Of a stretch of DNA of 64,000 bases, positions 50,775 to 63,066 are shown one piece after another. The notes under the pieces are model-generated. The model had not been told where the DNA came from. It saw nothing but the letters and a program-made list of their open reading frames with translations, and ran no database searches. Every line of letters begins with the position of its first letter. Position 1 is the first letter of the stretch. Position numbers and translations under genes: made by a program. Where the stretch lies: contig VUYV01000054.1 of assembly GCA_008711295.1 (NCBI GenBank), positions 1,458,367 through 1,522,366 of the forward strand, written 5' to 3'. The stretch is from Anarhynchus alexandrinus. Taxonomy: Eukaryota > Chordata > Aves > Charadriiformes > Charadriidae.

Positions 50775-53700
50775 CTGGAGAGGAGACAGAACGGGGTCAG
50801 CATGGCCGCGGGACAGCGAGCGCACCGAAGGATGCACCTCACCAAGAGATGGGAACCCCGATGGCCCTTCTCCTCCATCCCACAGACCCAGCCACAGTGA
50901 CCCTACCTTTGGGCCCGAACAAGGCGGCATAGCAGGGGTGGTTGCAGTAGGGCTTGCCATCATGCTGTGGGGAGAGAGAAAGAACATCAGCCCCGACTGT
51001 CCCCGACAGCTCTTCAGCTCCATCTCTGCCCATCCCATGACTCCTGCAGCCCCTAGCCGTGGGGGACAGGGACCTCCCGGGCAGCAAACCTCACCTCTGC
51101 ATGGCCTCCAGACGTCAGGGTCTTGTTACACTTCTCGCATCTCAAGCAGGGCCGGTGCCAGTCCTTCCCCAGAGAAGTCACCTTCTCAGCTGCCACAGAA
51201 AGGAGGTGTGTTAGTTGACGCACTGAACGGGCACAAGAAGTCAGTTTTGGCAGGTTGGCCTCCCTGCCACCAACCCTAGAGAGGACATTTTTGGGCATTT
51301 TCTCAAGTCTATTTGTCCAGGACAGAGGCCACCACGTTTCAAATCAAGTGCTTGCTCTGCACACATATCACCATGCACATATCCAGGTACCTGGATCCAA
51401 AATTGCCCAGGGTGAACACCACCACGTCTGTGTGGATGGACCAACTTCTACCCATCTTCCAAAGATTTGGGGACCTCTCCCCTTCCAACATCATGAATTT
51501 CTCCCCAGCCACCTGGAGCCTAAGCGATCACGAGAGTTTGCAGGGGCAAAGGGGGGATGCTGGCGAGGACCAGGGAGGCAAAGCCATCGCCGTGCCCTGC
51601 CCCAACACAAACCAGTCCCCTCCAGCCGCTGGTGGCCTGGCCACAGCTCCGATTGTGCACACACCATGGCAAACCAGAGCGGAGCTGGAGCTTGGCCGGG
51701 GTTCAGGCGGCAGCAGAGGGGACAACGTGCTGTTTGCTAGGGCCAGGACGTGTTTATGGAGAACAGGGTGGCTTTTAATTGCAGCACAGCGGGGGAGGAG
51801 GGTATTTTCTGCAGACGCATGTGCTCTTCATATTGGCAGCTGCGCTCCTGGGGATTTATTAAGTGATAAAGCAGAGCTTTCCACAGGAACCCTATCCCAG
51901 CACTCTCCCCATGCCTGCAAAAGGAGGTCGAGCAATGGGACCGAGCCGCTGCTGGCAGCACGTGCCCCGGGGGGGCCCTCGGCAGCCTGAAGCACCTCTT
52001 CTTCGGAGTCCAAATACGTCCACAACAGCTTATGCAAGGAGCAAGCCGGCGGCTGCAGAGGTGGGAGTGGGGGCAGTGCCCAAATGTCACGAGGCAGCCC
52101 CGCTGCCACCCCCCAGCAGCACAAAGAGCCTCCTGTGCCCGCAGCCCAGCGGGGGCCGCAGCGTCCTCCCCCCCGGGCAGCCCCAGCAGCCCGAGCCTGT
52201 CCCGTGGTGGGGCCCTCCCATCCCAGGGTTTCTGGAAGGAGCTCAGCCTCCCCACCTCTTGCACAAGCATTTGCACCAACACTCAGGCAGGAGCTCTGCC
52301 AAGGCTCGCCGCAGCAGGGCCCCCTCCGGCTCTCGGCCGCTCAGGCGAGATTCCCTTGGAAAAGCTGGTGGTGGCCCTGCAAACCCCATCCCCAGTCCTC
52401 TCAGGGTCATCTCCTCCTCACCCCTGCTCTCTACAAACACGATTTGGCCGAAAGCAGCCCAAGTCACGCTCAAGCAGGACCGCCAGGCTCCAAGAACTTG
52501 CTGTCTCCTCTGCCAGCACTCCTCATCTCCAAGCACAGAAATCAGGCAGTGAGCTCAGTCCTCCAGCTGCTTTTGAACCCTCCTCAGCCTCTGCATCAAC
52601 AGAGATGGTTTCGTAAGAGCAGCTTGATAAGCACAGGGCCAAACCCCTCCTTGGTCAAACGGCCCCGTCCCTGCGCCTCTGCGGCCGCACCTGCGGGCAC
52701 GGCAAACCCAGCTGGCCCCGACTGGGATCAAAGCAGATCCACAGGGACACGGGAAGGGCAGACAGTGACACCAGCACCTTGGTAGCTCCTGGTGTCAAGC
52801 CACGTGGGTAAATGAGGTGCCCCAGGGTCCCTGGTTGCAGGAGGGAGCCACGAGCTGTATTGTGCCAAAACCCCACCTCAAAGCCTGGCTGCAAGCAGCA
52901 AGTTAAAGTTTAGGCGGAGATGTTTCCCAACCGCAGGAGCCACGTCCCCACCAGCCGTCCAGGCAGCACCCATGCTGGACTCAGCGCACCTCCCCAGGGT
53001 GGGCATCACTAACGGACACGGCTCTTTGGCAGGGCGAGGAGCCACTGTGTTTGAGCCTCCGATTTCTTTGGCAGAGCAAAAGTAGAAGTTGGGGTGCACA
53101 CACAGGCAGAGCAGAAATAAGGTAGAGAGAGCAGAAGTCAGTGACAGCACTTGGGTCCCAGATCCCTAATCTCTAGTAAATTAAAAAGCAGGGAGTGCAT
53201 ATAAGCTGCTTCCAGCAAACCCCTTCCAGTTCAGTTAAACCAGGGAAGTGGGGAGCTCTGGTAGCCACAGCCTGGCTGTTCCAGCAGCTGCTGCCAGAAG
53301 GACAAGAGGCTCAAACCCTCCCAAATAACCTTGGGCAGGAGAGCAGGAGCACGGCACCAGAAGGTGCAGGAACCTGGAGTTTCGGGGCCCCAGTTTCGAG
53401 GGAGGACGTCTGCCTGAAGCCCAGCAGCAGACAGCAGCCCAAGAAGGCTCACGGCTAGCCGGCAATGGCGGCTTAAAAATAACACCCCGGGGCTGTCACC
53501 TCACTGTGCTAAACCACACAGGACAACGTGTGGGCAACCCACTGCCCCAGGAAAGTACCCAAGTGCAGGACTTGCCCTTGGGAAGGTGCTTGCTTGCCCA
53601 CCCAGACTTTCAGAGCAGTGGGCTGCGCTGACCGGGCCTTTGGGCTCCAAACTGCCATGGAGCTGCGGGTGACGCTGGGAAGGAAATAGGGCTGAGCTTC

Positions 53701-54112
53701 CGTGCCGTGCCACGGCCCCGTGTGCAGGCTGGGGGTACCCGCTGCACCCCACACCGTGCTGCAAGGCACTTTCTCCTTGGGTGGATTTATAGGGCCACCC
53801 ACCCGGGGCACCCCGGGGCACCCACGGCGCAGGAGTGCGCAACTTTGGGGCACCCCAAGAATTTGCGGTGCTGGGGTGCACAACATCGGGGCACCCAGGA
53901 CCCGCGGCACCGGGGTGCCCCGGGGAGCCGCAGCACTGGGGTGTCCTGGGGACGCGAAGCCCAGTGGGGTACAGCATCGGGGGGCAGGGGGAGCACCCCG
54001 GCTTTAGCAGCCCGACAGCCCTGCGGTCCCCGCGGGGTGGAGGCGGCCGGGAAGGGAGCAGGAAGCCCTTACCGAAGTAGACCTCCTTCTGGCAGCGGGG
54101 GCACTTGGGCAT
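50734..54112 (-). CDS. CRIP1: CRIP1, cysteine-rich intestinal protein 1 (complete, 4 exons)
   Basis: Exons 54112-54073, 51189-51095, 50964-50907 and 50774-50734 join in frame into a 77-residue protein, the usual CRIP1 length. It is a single LIM domain. Ligands are spaced C4-X2-C7-X17-H25-X2-C28-X2-C31-X2-C34-X17-C52-X3-C56, so two zinc ions are expected. After the domain come GPKG and the Gly/Arg tail [12 protein letters not shown] typical of CRIP1; CRIP2 would have a second LIM domain. It starts [13 protein letters not shown], and [16 protein letters not shown] and SGGHAE are family signatures. All introns have GT/AG ends. CRIP1 is a small intracellular zinc protein, abundant in gut and immune cells in mammals, without known enzyme activity. 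It lies between TEDC1 and the likely CRIP2, as in human. Confidence 0.97.
50907..50964 (-). CDS. CRIP1: CRIP1 exon 3
   Basis: A 58-nt exon after CTCTCCCCACAG, ending AAAG|GTAGGG. It encodes [19 protein letters not shown] with the last ligands C52 and C56. Confidence 0.96.
51095..51189 (-). CDS. CRIP1: CRIP1 exon 2
   Basis: A 95-nt exon after CTGTGGCAG, ending GAG|GTGAGG. It encodes A14-E45 including H25, C28, C31 and C34. Confidence 0.96.
51190..54072 (-). other. CRIP1 intron 1
   Basis: A 2.9 kb GC-rich intron. Its distal quarter carries a degenerate GGGGCACCC-type minisatellite (53,780-53,960). I see no other gene; the long frames here are empty GC-rich frames. Confidence 0.7.
53780..53960. 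repeat. Degenerate G/C-rich minisatellite in CRIP1 intron 1
   Basis: Irregular reiterations of GGGGCACCC and GCACCGGGGTGC, for example GGGGCACCCCGGGGCACCC and later CACCGGGGTGCCCCGGGG. The units vary too much for a fixed period. Confidence 0.65.
54073..54112 (-). CDS. CRIP1: CRIP1 exon 1 (coding part)
   Basis: ATG at 54112 opens [13 protein letters not shown], and the donor G|GTAAGG splits codon 14. It includes the first two zinc-ligand cysteines (C4, C7). Confidence 0.95.
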
Positions 54113-54250
54113 GCTGTCGGCTGGGCTCGGCTCGGCTGGGCTGGACTGGGCTGGAGTGGGCTCGGGGCGCCGCTCGCTCCGGCTATGGGATGCTCCGCGG
54201 CGGCCCCGCCGGAGTCACTGCTCGGCCGCCCCGCCCCGCCCCGCCCAGAT
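54113..54250 (-). promoter_or_regulatory. CRIP1: CRIP1 promoter region with GC boxes
   Basis: CpG-rich sequence just upstream of the start codon. A run of overlapping GC boxes (CCCCGCCCCGCCCCGCCC, near 54226-54246) would bind Sp1/KLF factors. No TATA box is visible close by. The transcription start is not determined. Confidence 0.55.
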
Positions 54251-54309
54251 GTGCGGCTCCGCCCGCAGCTGGAGGCAGCCGCCCGCGGCACAGCCCCGCG
54301 GGGGCTCCC

Positions 54310-54540
54310 AGGGCGCGGTCCTGCACCCCCCTTGCATCCCGCACCCCTTTGCAGCCCTACACCCCCCCTGCAATCCCTCCACCTGCGCCCTCCGCGCCCT
54401 TTGCATCCTTGCAGCCCTACACCAGTTGCACCCTTCGCATCCTACACCCTTTGCACCCCTACATTGACTGTGCCCCTCGCCCCCTGTGCGCCCCCACACG
54501 CTGCAGCCCTGCACCCTCTGCACCCCAAGTCGCTGCGCCC
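54310..54540. repeat. Degenerate CACCCTTTGCA-type repeat
   Basis: Irregular C-rich reiterations such as TGCACCCC, TGCAGCCCTACACC and CACCCTTTGCACCCC upstream of the CRIP1 promoter. Unit length varies from about 10 to 15 bases. Confidence 0.6.
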
Positions 54541-54658
54541 TGGCTCCCTGCCGGCTCCCTGCCTGCTCCCTGCCCACGCTTGTGCTGTGCGGGTAGCCGA
54601 GAGCCCTGCTCTTAAGTGGGGCTGGAGATGTGATTGGCATCTGCCAATTAACCACGCT

Positions 54659-54690
54659 CCCATATAAAGTTTCACCCATATAAAGTTTCA
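54659..54690. repeat. Perfect tandem duplication of a 16-bp CArG/TATA-like unit
   Basis: CCCATATAAAGTTTCA occurs twice without a gap (54659-54674, 54675-54690). Each unit contains TATAAAG and CCATATAAAG, one base from a CArG box. Two CCAAT-type motifs lie just left (ATTGG 54633-54637; CCAAT 54644-54648). Confidence 0.9.
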
Positions 54691-57052
54691 CGGGGCGCTG
54701 ACCACCACAGCTCACCCCCTCCGAGCACAGATCTGTTTCTCCTAAGGGAGTGTAAAAGTCGACCCTCGGGCAGCATCTCCTGCCTGTGGGGAAGTTTGGG
54801 GTACGAGGTGAAGCAGGGGGGAGCTGTAGGGTTGCAACCGCCCCTCTTGCAGGAGCTCAGGACTGGCGTGGGTGCGGGACGTGGCTCGGCTCACCACGGA
54901 GAGCCAGCCCATCTGCATCGCTGACTGTTGTCATTTTATTAGGAGCGAGGACTTGCTGTTCCTTTGTGCTTGGCTGAGAAGGAAATGAAAAGCCTATCCA
55001 AAGGTCTGTTTTGTATGAAACAATCCTCCCCAGGGCACGTTGCTGCTCTGCAAAGGTCATGAGGGCTTGTGAAACCCAGCACCAGGACGCCTAGCGTCTG
55101 CCTCCCGAAATGCAGGGCACCCCTCGCCCTCCCGCCAGAGCAAACAGGGCCCTGCTGACACCGGAGCCCACCCGTGGGTGCAGGAGGAGAGGCGACAAGC
55201 TGTGCCCGGAGGCGCAGTTCATGGTTCAACTGGGATTGCTTTACGACCCAGACTGGCTCCAGCCTCTCTTCCCAGCGGGAGCCCTCATCCCGCTGATGCT
55301 CCCCACTGCCGCCTGTGGTCCCAGGGTCACCCCACCTGCCGGCAGCCCCACCGCAGGCTGGGGGAACACCTCCAGCACGCTGCTGCAAGGGGACTGCTGG
55401 GCTCAGCAGGATGGTCAGCAGTCTGCGCTGGCAGGGATGTCCCCTGGAAGCCCACTGCCAGCTCAGGCGTGAGTCATGCTGAGACAGTGCCTAACAGCAT
55501 GGGAGGAGAGAGGTGTCCTGCAAAGGCTGCTCCTCCACCCTACCTCCTCCCTGTCCTTCCCGCCCCGAGGCACCGCACGCATGCAAGCACCGCATTTCAG
55601 CCACACCACGTCCCCCTGCACCGAGCCACAGCGCCCCACAAGCACCCAGCTGCATTGCCCAGGCCAGGACCCCCTCCCTGCACCACACAGGGTGCAGCTG
55701 GCACCCTGATGAAATATGGGGGACAGGGCATGTCCTCTCCCCTCTCTGGTGGCCCTGCTTCCCCTCCCGCATGATGCCAGGCTGCTTTGAGGCCACTGCC
55801 CGGCTTAGGACAGCCAGTCTTGGGCTGCACTCCCTTTTAAGGCAGGTTTTGTGCCGGCGGGCAGCTGAAAACTGGCCTCTCGCAGGTCTCCTCCAGCTGG
55901 CCCAGCCCTACGGCCGGTCCCTATGGACCGCTGAGCCTACAGCAGGAATGCTCCAGCCCATGGCCCCCACACAGCACCGTACGCCGACCGACCTGGCTGA
56001 AGCAGAGCCCAGCCACCCCCTCCCCTCGGTTCCCCCGTGCGCTTACCGGACACTGTTCACACACCAGAGCAGGCACAAAACCGGCGGCAGCTCTTCCAAA
56101 GCAGGCGCCGCCGAGCCGCACGCTGCTCTCTGCCAGCCCTGCCCGCACGGGGCTTTATGCCTGGCAGCCATCCCTCTGGTCCCCTCGGTTTAGCCCAGCC
56201 AGCCCCACTGCGGGGATGCCCACACCTTGGGCTACCCCCAGCCTGCTTCAGGAAGGGATGAGCTGAAGCGTGGTGTCGGCGCACGGCGCGCCGTGCAAAG
56301 CCTACGGGAATTACGGCGAGCCAGTATCAGGGTGAAGGTTGGCATCAGTCAGTAGCCCCAGTTTCTACGCCCCGCCAGGGCTATGCATGCATCCTGCTCA
56401 TGGCCACCGCCCTGCTCTCATCCCATCGACGGTGGGCACGCACGGCAGTGGGGCAGCACAGCAAAGCCGTCTAGCAGAGGGCCCCTGGCAGGGAGGGAGG
56501 AAGGGCTGCAGGCGCTCCTGGAGTACGGCAGCACCTCGGGAGCCTGCGGGATGCGGCCTCTTGCTCATTTTACAGGGAGCGAGTCCATAAACACTCCTAA
56601 TGCCAGCGTGTGAAAGCCATCAGCGCGCCATGGCGGGGAAGTAAACCGAGCCATTGCCGGCCCGTGCTGGAGGGAGCCAGCTGGAAACTCTGCGGCAGCC
56701 CGACATTGGGAGTCACCGCTCCTTTTGCCATCCAGGGTCCCCCCTGAGGGCCAAAACCATGCCACGACTGTCTGTGAGCTGTTTCGGAGTGGCAGCGAGC
56801 AGCGGCCAGTGCATCCCTCTGTGGCGGGACACTGCTCACAGCACCATGCCTGCACGGGCAAGGGCAGGCAGCGGGTGAGCTCCAGGGCTGGGCAGACATG
56901 GCTCCAGGGAGCAGCAGGAGATGGGCAGGGACGGTGTCTTCAGCTAAGCCAGGCCCCAGCCTGGGCACCACTTCAAAGCGAGGTTCATAGCCTGCCAGGG
57001 GGACAACCCAGCCAACACCACCGGAGAACAGCCTCCTCAGCAAACCACTTCG

Positions 57053-57133
57053 TTATCTTATCTGGGAACCTTGTTCCAGCTAATTTAACCATTAGAGCAG
57101 AGCACGCCTCAGCTGTCCGTGCCCTCTGATAAG
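57053..57133. promoter_or_regulatory. Cluster of three GATA motifs with an E-box
   Basis: Two overlapping TTATCT motifs (57053-57063), a CAGCTG E-box (57110-57115) and TGATAAG (57127-57133) fall within 81 bases of otherwise GC-rich intergenic DNA. It lies about 3 kb upstream of CRIP1 and 6 kb downstream of the presumed CRIP2. Enhancer function is inferred. Confidence 0.35.
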
Positions 57134-60100
57134 AATCTGTGGGTGAGGCTCCATCCCAGAGCATCAGGCGTCAGCAACAGTCCTCGGAAAAACCTGGGCT
57201 GTCCCATTTGTTTGTTTGGGTGGCGTTGTTATGGCCAGGGTCCCCTCCCCAGTCCCTTAGCCAGCGCCAGCTTCCCCAGGTCCACCTGCGGCATATTTGG
57301 TGCAAGGTCCTCACGGTCCCCAAGGGACCCCCAAGAGTTTCCCAAGCTCTTGGGGCAGAGTTGCAAGGCGAGAGCTCCTGGGCATGCCGGAGCTGCGGGC
57401 GCACGGTTCCTGCCCCGATATCCCCCTCCAGCAACTTGGCCCCTGGTGATGACCCAAGTAATGACTGGAAAAGTCACCGGCATTTTAGCAGGCAGGGCGG
57501 GTAACATAAGCCGATTTGGGTTTGTTTTGCTAACACAGCAAGAAAAAAAAACCCAGCTATTTCCGCGTAGCAAAGCAGCCCATCTGCCAAGGCAGCAGCT
57601 CCCAGCTCCCCTCCTGCCCCCCTCTTGCTGGAGCAGCGCAGGGTCTCCCACGCTTCTCACGTCCCGGGGACAACAGGGAGACGATGCGCCCACTGGTGAA
57701 GGCACCACCCGTGGGCTGGTGGCACCCCGGTCCAGCGTTTTCCCAGCACTCGCACAACTGTGAGTCCTGCAAAATCTCTCCTCCCCCGGCCATATTTCAG
57801 CCTACGCTTGTGCGAGTCAAGGGGCTGCTCAGCCAAGACGATTTGTTGTAAAATATGCCCTACCCAGCTCAGCACGGGACTCTAATTTGACAAGAAAATT
57901 ATAGGGTGGCTTCAAAAAAGCCCAGCAGAGGCTGGGAACCGGGGGGGGGGGGAGCTGCCAGACATGTGATCCCATCAAAAGGCCCGCGAGATGCCGGCGC
58001 CGCGGCGCTGCAAAGCGGCACGGGGTACCCCGCGGCGGGGGGTCGGTGCACCCCCCCACACGCACCCCCACTCGCCCTCCATCACCTCCGGATTTGCACG
58101 CGGCTAATCCCATTACCGGCCGGCCGGGAAAACAACAGCACGAAGGCGGCTGTCAGGGCAAATTACACCCTGAGGAAAAACTCTGGGGTACGTCTTCATA
58201 AAGCTGACAGGCGGCCGACGGCTGGAAGTAATTGGGAACAGGACGGCAGCGGGAAAGGCAGTGCGGGAACGTGGGGCTTGGGGAAAGGGCTCAGAAAGGG
58301 CCACCCTGGGGGATGCTGGCAGGGGAGCCCAGCACACCCACCAGCATGCCGCCACTGGTGCCGTAAAGCCCCAAATGGTTTGGGCCTGTGGAACACGAGG
58401 CTCGCTGCCGTGCCAAAAGCTGGGCTCGCTGCCCTCCGGGACGCGGTGCAGAGCCCGTCCCGCTGCGGACACGGGCGATCACACGGTTGTTTCTAGCAGA
58501 AATGGTAAAAACATTTCCAGCCCGGTTAAGGCAGTTGGCTGCCCGCAACCGTCGCTTGCCGGGTCAGCTCTCAAACCTCCCGAGCCAAGGGCGTGAATGA
58601 TTATCACGCGGTTAATATTACACTGCGCGAGCAATAACAAACACGGGAGCCCCGGGGCCGGCTCCCGTCCCGGCGAGGCAGCGCCGCGCGGCACAGGGAC
58701 GCGGTGAGCCCTGCTGCCCAGGCAGAGCCATGCTGGGGATGCCTCTGGGATTGCCATCCACAGGACAGAAGAGCGCAGTAGCCCTCACCCGCCGCTCCAA
58801 CCCTTCCTAGTCCCAGCTACATGGAAAATCTCCTCTGATTTCATCCAGGCGCGGTTCCCTCAGCCTCCCCGCGTACGGTCTGGCCAAAGTCTCCGCTACC
58901 ATCTGCTCTTCTCTGCAAGCTTTCCATTAGTGGCAGCCTGAGGAAACCTCCTGGCTAAATCCTGCCGGGGGAGGGTTTGGTGCATTTTCCTGGCATGGCC
59001 CCGGCTCTTTCTGTTGTGGCTAGCGAATCCCGCCAGGATCCTCGAGGAAGCAACGCCCGCTGCTTTGGGAAGCCGCCCAGCACCCGTGAGGCACATCTCC
59101 TCTGCCTTCCCCGGGGAGATGTACATCTGTGCTGGGGGCTGGTGGGGAGTGTGGGCACTGCTCAGGGACCACTGCCCATGGACCTCCTCTCCCCCAGCCC
59201 TGCCCTGGCGTGGGGCGCTCGTCCCGGCAGCGCCGCTTGCCCTGGGCTGGGTCCAGTTCTGTTGACACCACACCTTTTATTCCTGGTTAAAAATTCACCG
59301 GAGGCGAGGCAAAGGGGAAGGGGTGCAGAGGTGTCTGCTCTCTCTCTGGCAGCACGCCGCTCGGTGCCGTCACGCCATGGCGGCAGCGCAGGGAGGGGAG
59401 AGGGACGTGTCTGCTCCACTCTGCCTTACTCAAGCAAGACGGAGGGTCAAGACAGAGCAAGAGAGAGGAGAGCGAGAGGAGGAGCCGCAGGTTTGCACAC
59501 TCATTAGCAGCGTGTACCATCCCACCAGCACAGGTATTGCTCCCCAGCAAGCAGCCCCGGGGCTCTCCAGGAGCCCCCACCGAGCCCCCAGGGTGGTCCC
59601 CGGGCTGCTCACCCCACCTGGTGATATAAAGGATGCTGCAGAGCCCAGCCTACATCCCAGGGAAGAGTTCCCTCACGGATGCCCCCAGGCAGCAGCAAGC
59701 CAGGGAAGATGCTGAGGGCCAGAGCCAGCACCATCCTGCCCGGTGCCGTGGCCGCAGCCTGCGCCAACGGCTCTCCCTGCGTGACAGCCCAGTGCGCTGC
59801 ACTGGCAGGGGGGGTCACAGCCCAAATCCTCCTCTGCTTGGTTTCATGCTGTTCCTCCTCCTTCATCCCTGCCTGCTCTCCTGCACCCTCTCCAGTATTT
59901 ACACCCAGTACTTTAACCTCCCCCCTGGGGCCGAGCCAAAGCCCCGGCCAAGCCAGGGAGAGCTGCGCCACTGACTTCAGGGAGTGTCGGAGCCGGTTCT
60001 TGGCCTTCATGGAAGCAAGCTGTGCTTACTGGGTCGCTTTTAATATCCCATCTTAAATCACATCTTCCAGCACTCCATCCCTTTTGGCTCCTACTTACTG

Positions 60101-63032
60101 ACTTCCCAGCAAATGCTTTAAATGTGTCTTGCTTCGCTGCCCAGCTGTGCTGCTCCGGCCCCTGGCACATCGGAGCTGTGCTGGAGCCACAGCTGTGCCG
60201 TCCTGCCATCTCCCTGCGTTTTGGGAGCCCCTCCACACCGTGACAGTTGCATGTCTCTTTCCTGCATGGACTAGCTCAGATGTTGTAGCACAGGGCTGCC
60301 CTCGTCATTCCTACCCCCACCAAGTCCTTCCCTGGCATTTTCCACATGTGCAGCCTGCCCTGCATGTCTGGGACCAGCCTTTGGACAATCGCCGGTCCCT
60401 TTTCTGGGTCACTAATGACAGCGCAAGCGAAGCAGCCCCACTTCTGGTGGTCACGGGCGCCCTCAGCCTTCTGTTGAGAAACACCACTAGGTGACAATCC
60501 TGCTCCTCCTGCAGCTCAGGGATACCCAGGCTGGTACTCATCACCCAGGCTGGTACCCATCACCCGGACTGTCCTCAAAGCAGGTTGACCACCTGTGCAT
60601 CGTGGCAGCTGGTGGGATCCCTGCCCTGCGCCCAGCGAGGAGCTGCAAGGCACGGCTCCCTGCTGAGCTCCGCTGGCTCCCAGAAAAGCTGGGAAACAGC
60701 AAGAGTAATTGCCCAGGACAAGTTTGCAGGGCTTGGGGGATTTCCAAGCAAAGCTGCATCCACTTTGTTCTCTATTTGCCTCCGTACCCTGGAGAGCATG
60801 TCTGTAATCACCAGAGCCCTCCAACTTTTTTATCCCACTAGCAAGTCCGAGCTGAAAAAAAAAAAAAAAAAATATTTGACATCCCCAAGGGGAAGGATGT
60901 TTTCCAAACCTCAAGTAAAGGAGCATTTTCAGCTCGCATAGGCCTCCCAAAAATAAATACAAAAATCCAACAAGGATCAGAGGCCAGAGCTGCCTTCTCT
61001 GCTCGTGCAAAGTGCCACTCGGCTGTGTCGGTGCCCCAGTCCCCGCACCCACTCGGCAGCGCAGGGACAGCCCCGACCCCTCAGCACGCACATGGATAAC
61101 CACACGAGGGATCCCAAAGCCCTGCTACATCCTTCAGCTTCCTGGTCTTAGCTATCACCCTGTGGGTACCCACCGTACCTGGGGGCCACCTTCTGCCACG
61201 AGGGGTGCCCAGCCCCCCCTGCCACATCAGGGTGGGGGGAGAGCGAAGAGACATCACCCACCTGGAGCCTGAGCAGCCGCGTTGTTCCCTTTGGGGTAGC
61301 AGAAAGCTGTGATGCATGCAGGTTTCCCAGCAACCTCTTGTGCGGCAGAGCTGATTTTTGTCTATTTTTATTTTCATTGCATTCCCCCAATACAACTCTC
61401 ATGGGGAAAAGAAAATGTAAGCAAAAAAAAAAAAAAGGAGGAAAAAAGAAGGAAAAAAAAGCCATCCCCAGACGAAAATAGGATGCTGTACCTTCCCCAT
61501 ATCCCTTCACACCCAGAACTAACCCAGGTACCAGCCACCGGGGCATCCCCTCCCACCACTCCTACCCCCAAAATGCCTTCTTCCCTTTCTCAAGACCACC
61601 GGCTTAAATAATCCCCAGCAGCCCTGCATCAGCTCCTTCCCATCCCACCATGCTCTCAGTCTCAGGTGAGGCTCCGGGTCCCCCCCTGCAGCGAGCATCC
61701 CACCTGGAGGGACTTGGGGGAGGGATCCAGCTGCTTGGCCCCCCATTGAGGGATCAGGGCCAGTGCCCCCAGTGAAGATGCTGCTAGGGCTGCTGGGCCA
61801 GGCTGGGTGCATGACATGGGACCAGGTGGGTGCTGGGGAGGGCGACTGACCTCCCCAAGCCACAGGCAGGGCGGTAGGGAGGAAAATCATCCCATCAGGG
61901 AAACTCCCCTGCTGCAGGGGATTGCTACAGGCTAGCAAAAAGGCTGGCATATTAAGCTCGTTAATTAATGATGGTAAATAAGGGTTGCCATGAGAGCTGG
62001 ATTCGTGCCAAGGGCTTCACCGGCAGCTGCCCCAGGTCCCGGACAGGCGATGGGGACCTTCCGCCCCAGCACCACTGCTGCTACATGGGGTAAACCTGGC
62101 AAAGTTTGGCTGCGAGGGCCCAGCCCTCTGCCATGGGTCAGGGAAGGAGCTGGCAGAGTGACATCGCTCTGATTTCTGCAGCAGCCCTGTCCCTTAAAGC
62201 ATCGGAGGGGTCAAGTCTCTATAGAAACCCCACCAAAACAGGAACACACACAGCCCATTCCCCGGCCCGGGAACCACGCTGCTGAGCCTTCTAGGCCTGG
62301 GAAAAGGCTGTATGCCGCTGGGATCGCTGCTGGGAGAGGGGAAACCAGCCGTTCCCGCGCCCGCTGCTCTGATGGCTGCCTGAGCCCGGAGGATGTCACC
62401 GCAGCTGAACGCTCCCCGCAGGCACGATGCACGGGCAGAGGCAGCGTTCCTGTTCTGCAGTTCCGCGTTTCCTAGCCGTGCCCGGGCAAGGAGCAAGGCC
62501 GAGGGCTGTGGCCAGCACCCGCCCACCCCTCTCTTGCACAGTGATGGAGCAGCTCCAGGGCTGAGACTGCTACAAGGATGCAAGACATTGCAAGGGCCAC
62601 CAGGTCCCTGTTTAGTCCAGCAGACAGGGCCAGTGGGGTCCCTGCGTCCCCGAGTGGGGGGGGGGGCACAGCCAGCAGGCAGCCCAATGGGGCTCTTGCA
62701 AGAACCCACCAGAGGGGACAAGTCGGAGCAGCGGTTCCCAGAGCCGGTGTTTGCCTTGGCAGCCCCAGCCTCCGTGCCTCGCTTTCCAGACGCCGAGCTC
62801 CTAGGGGGAATAGCTGGATGTCTAAAACCAGGCCTGGCAGCAGGGCTGGTATCTGGCTGGGAACACGGCAGCTCCCAGGGGTTGGGGGGGGGGGGGGCTG
62901 TGCCCCGGCACTGCATTCCTGCCCCACTGCCGCCAGGTTGGGCATCCCACCAGCAGCCCCCCAGGCTGGGGGGAACAGTGTCCCCTGCTGCATTACACCC
63001 CTCTTAGTTTTCCACCTTGCAAAGCCAGGGAG

Positions 63033-63066
63033 GATCCCATCCCATCCCATCCCATCCCATCCCATC
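63033..63066. repeat. (CCCAT)n microsatellite
   Basis: Nearly seven copies of the pentamer ATCCC. Confidence 0.93.

Noticed and set aside
53501..54112. 203-codon minus frame starting with the CRIP1 start codon
   Set aside because: Only its first 13 codons are coding; the rest is read-through of intron 1. The spliced 77-residue product fits the family exactly.
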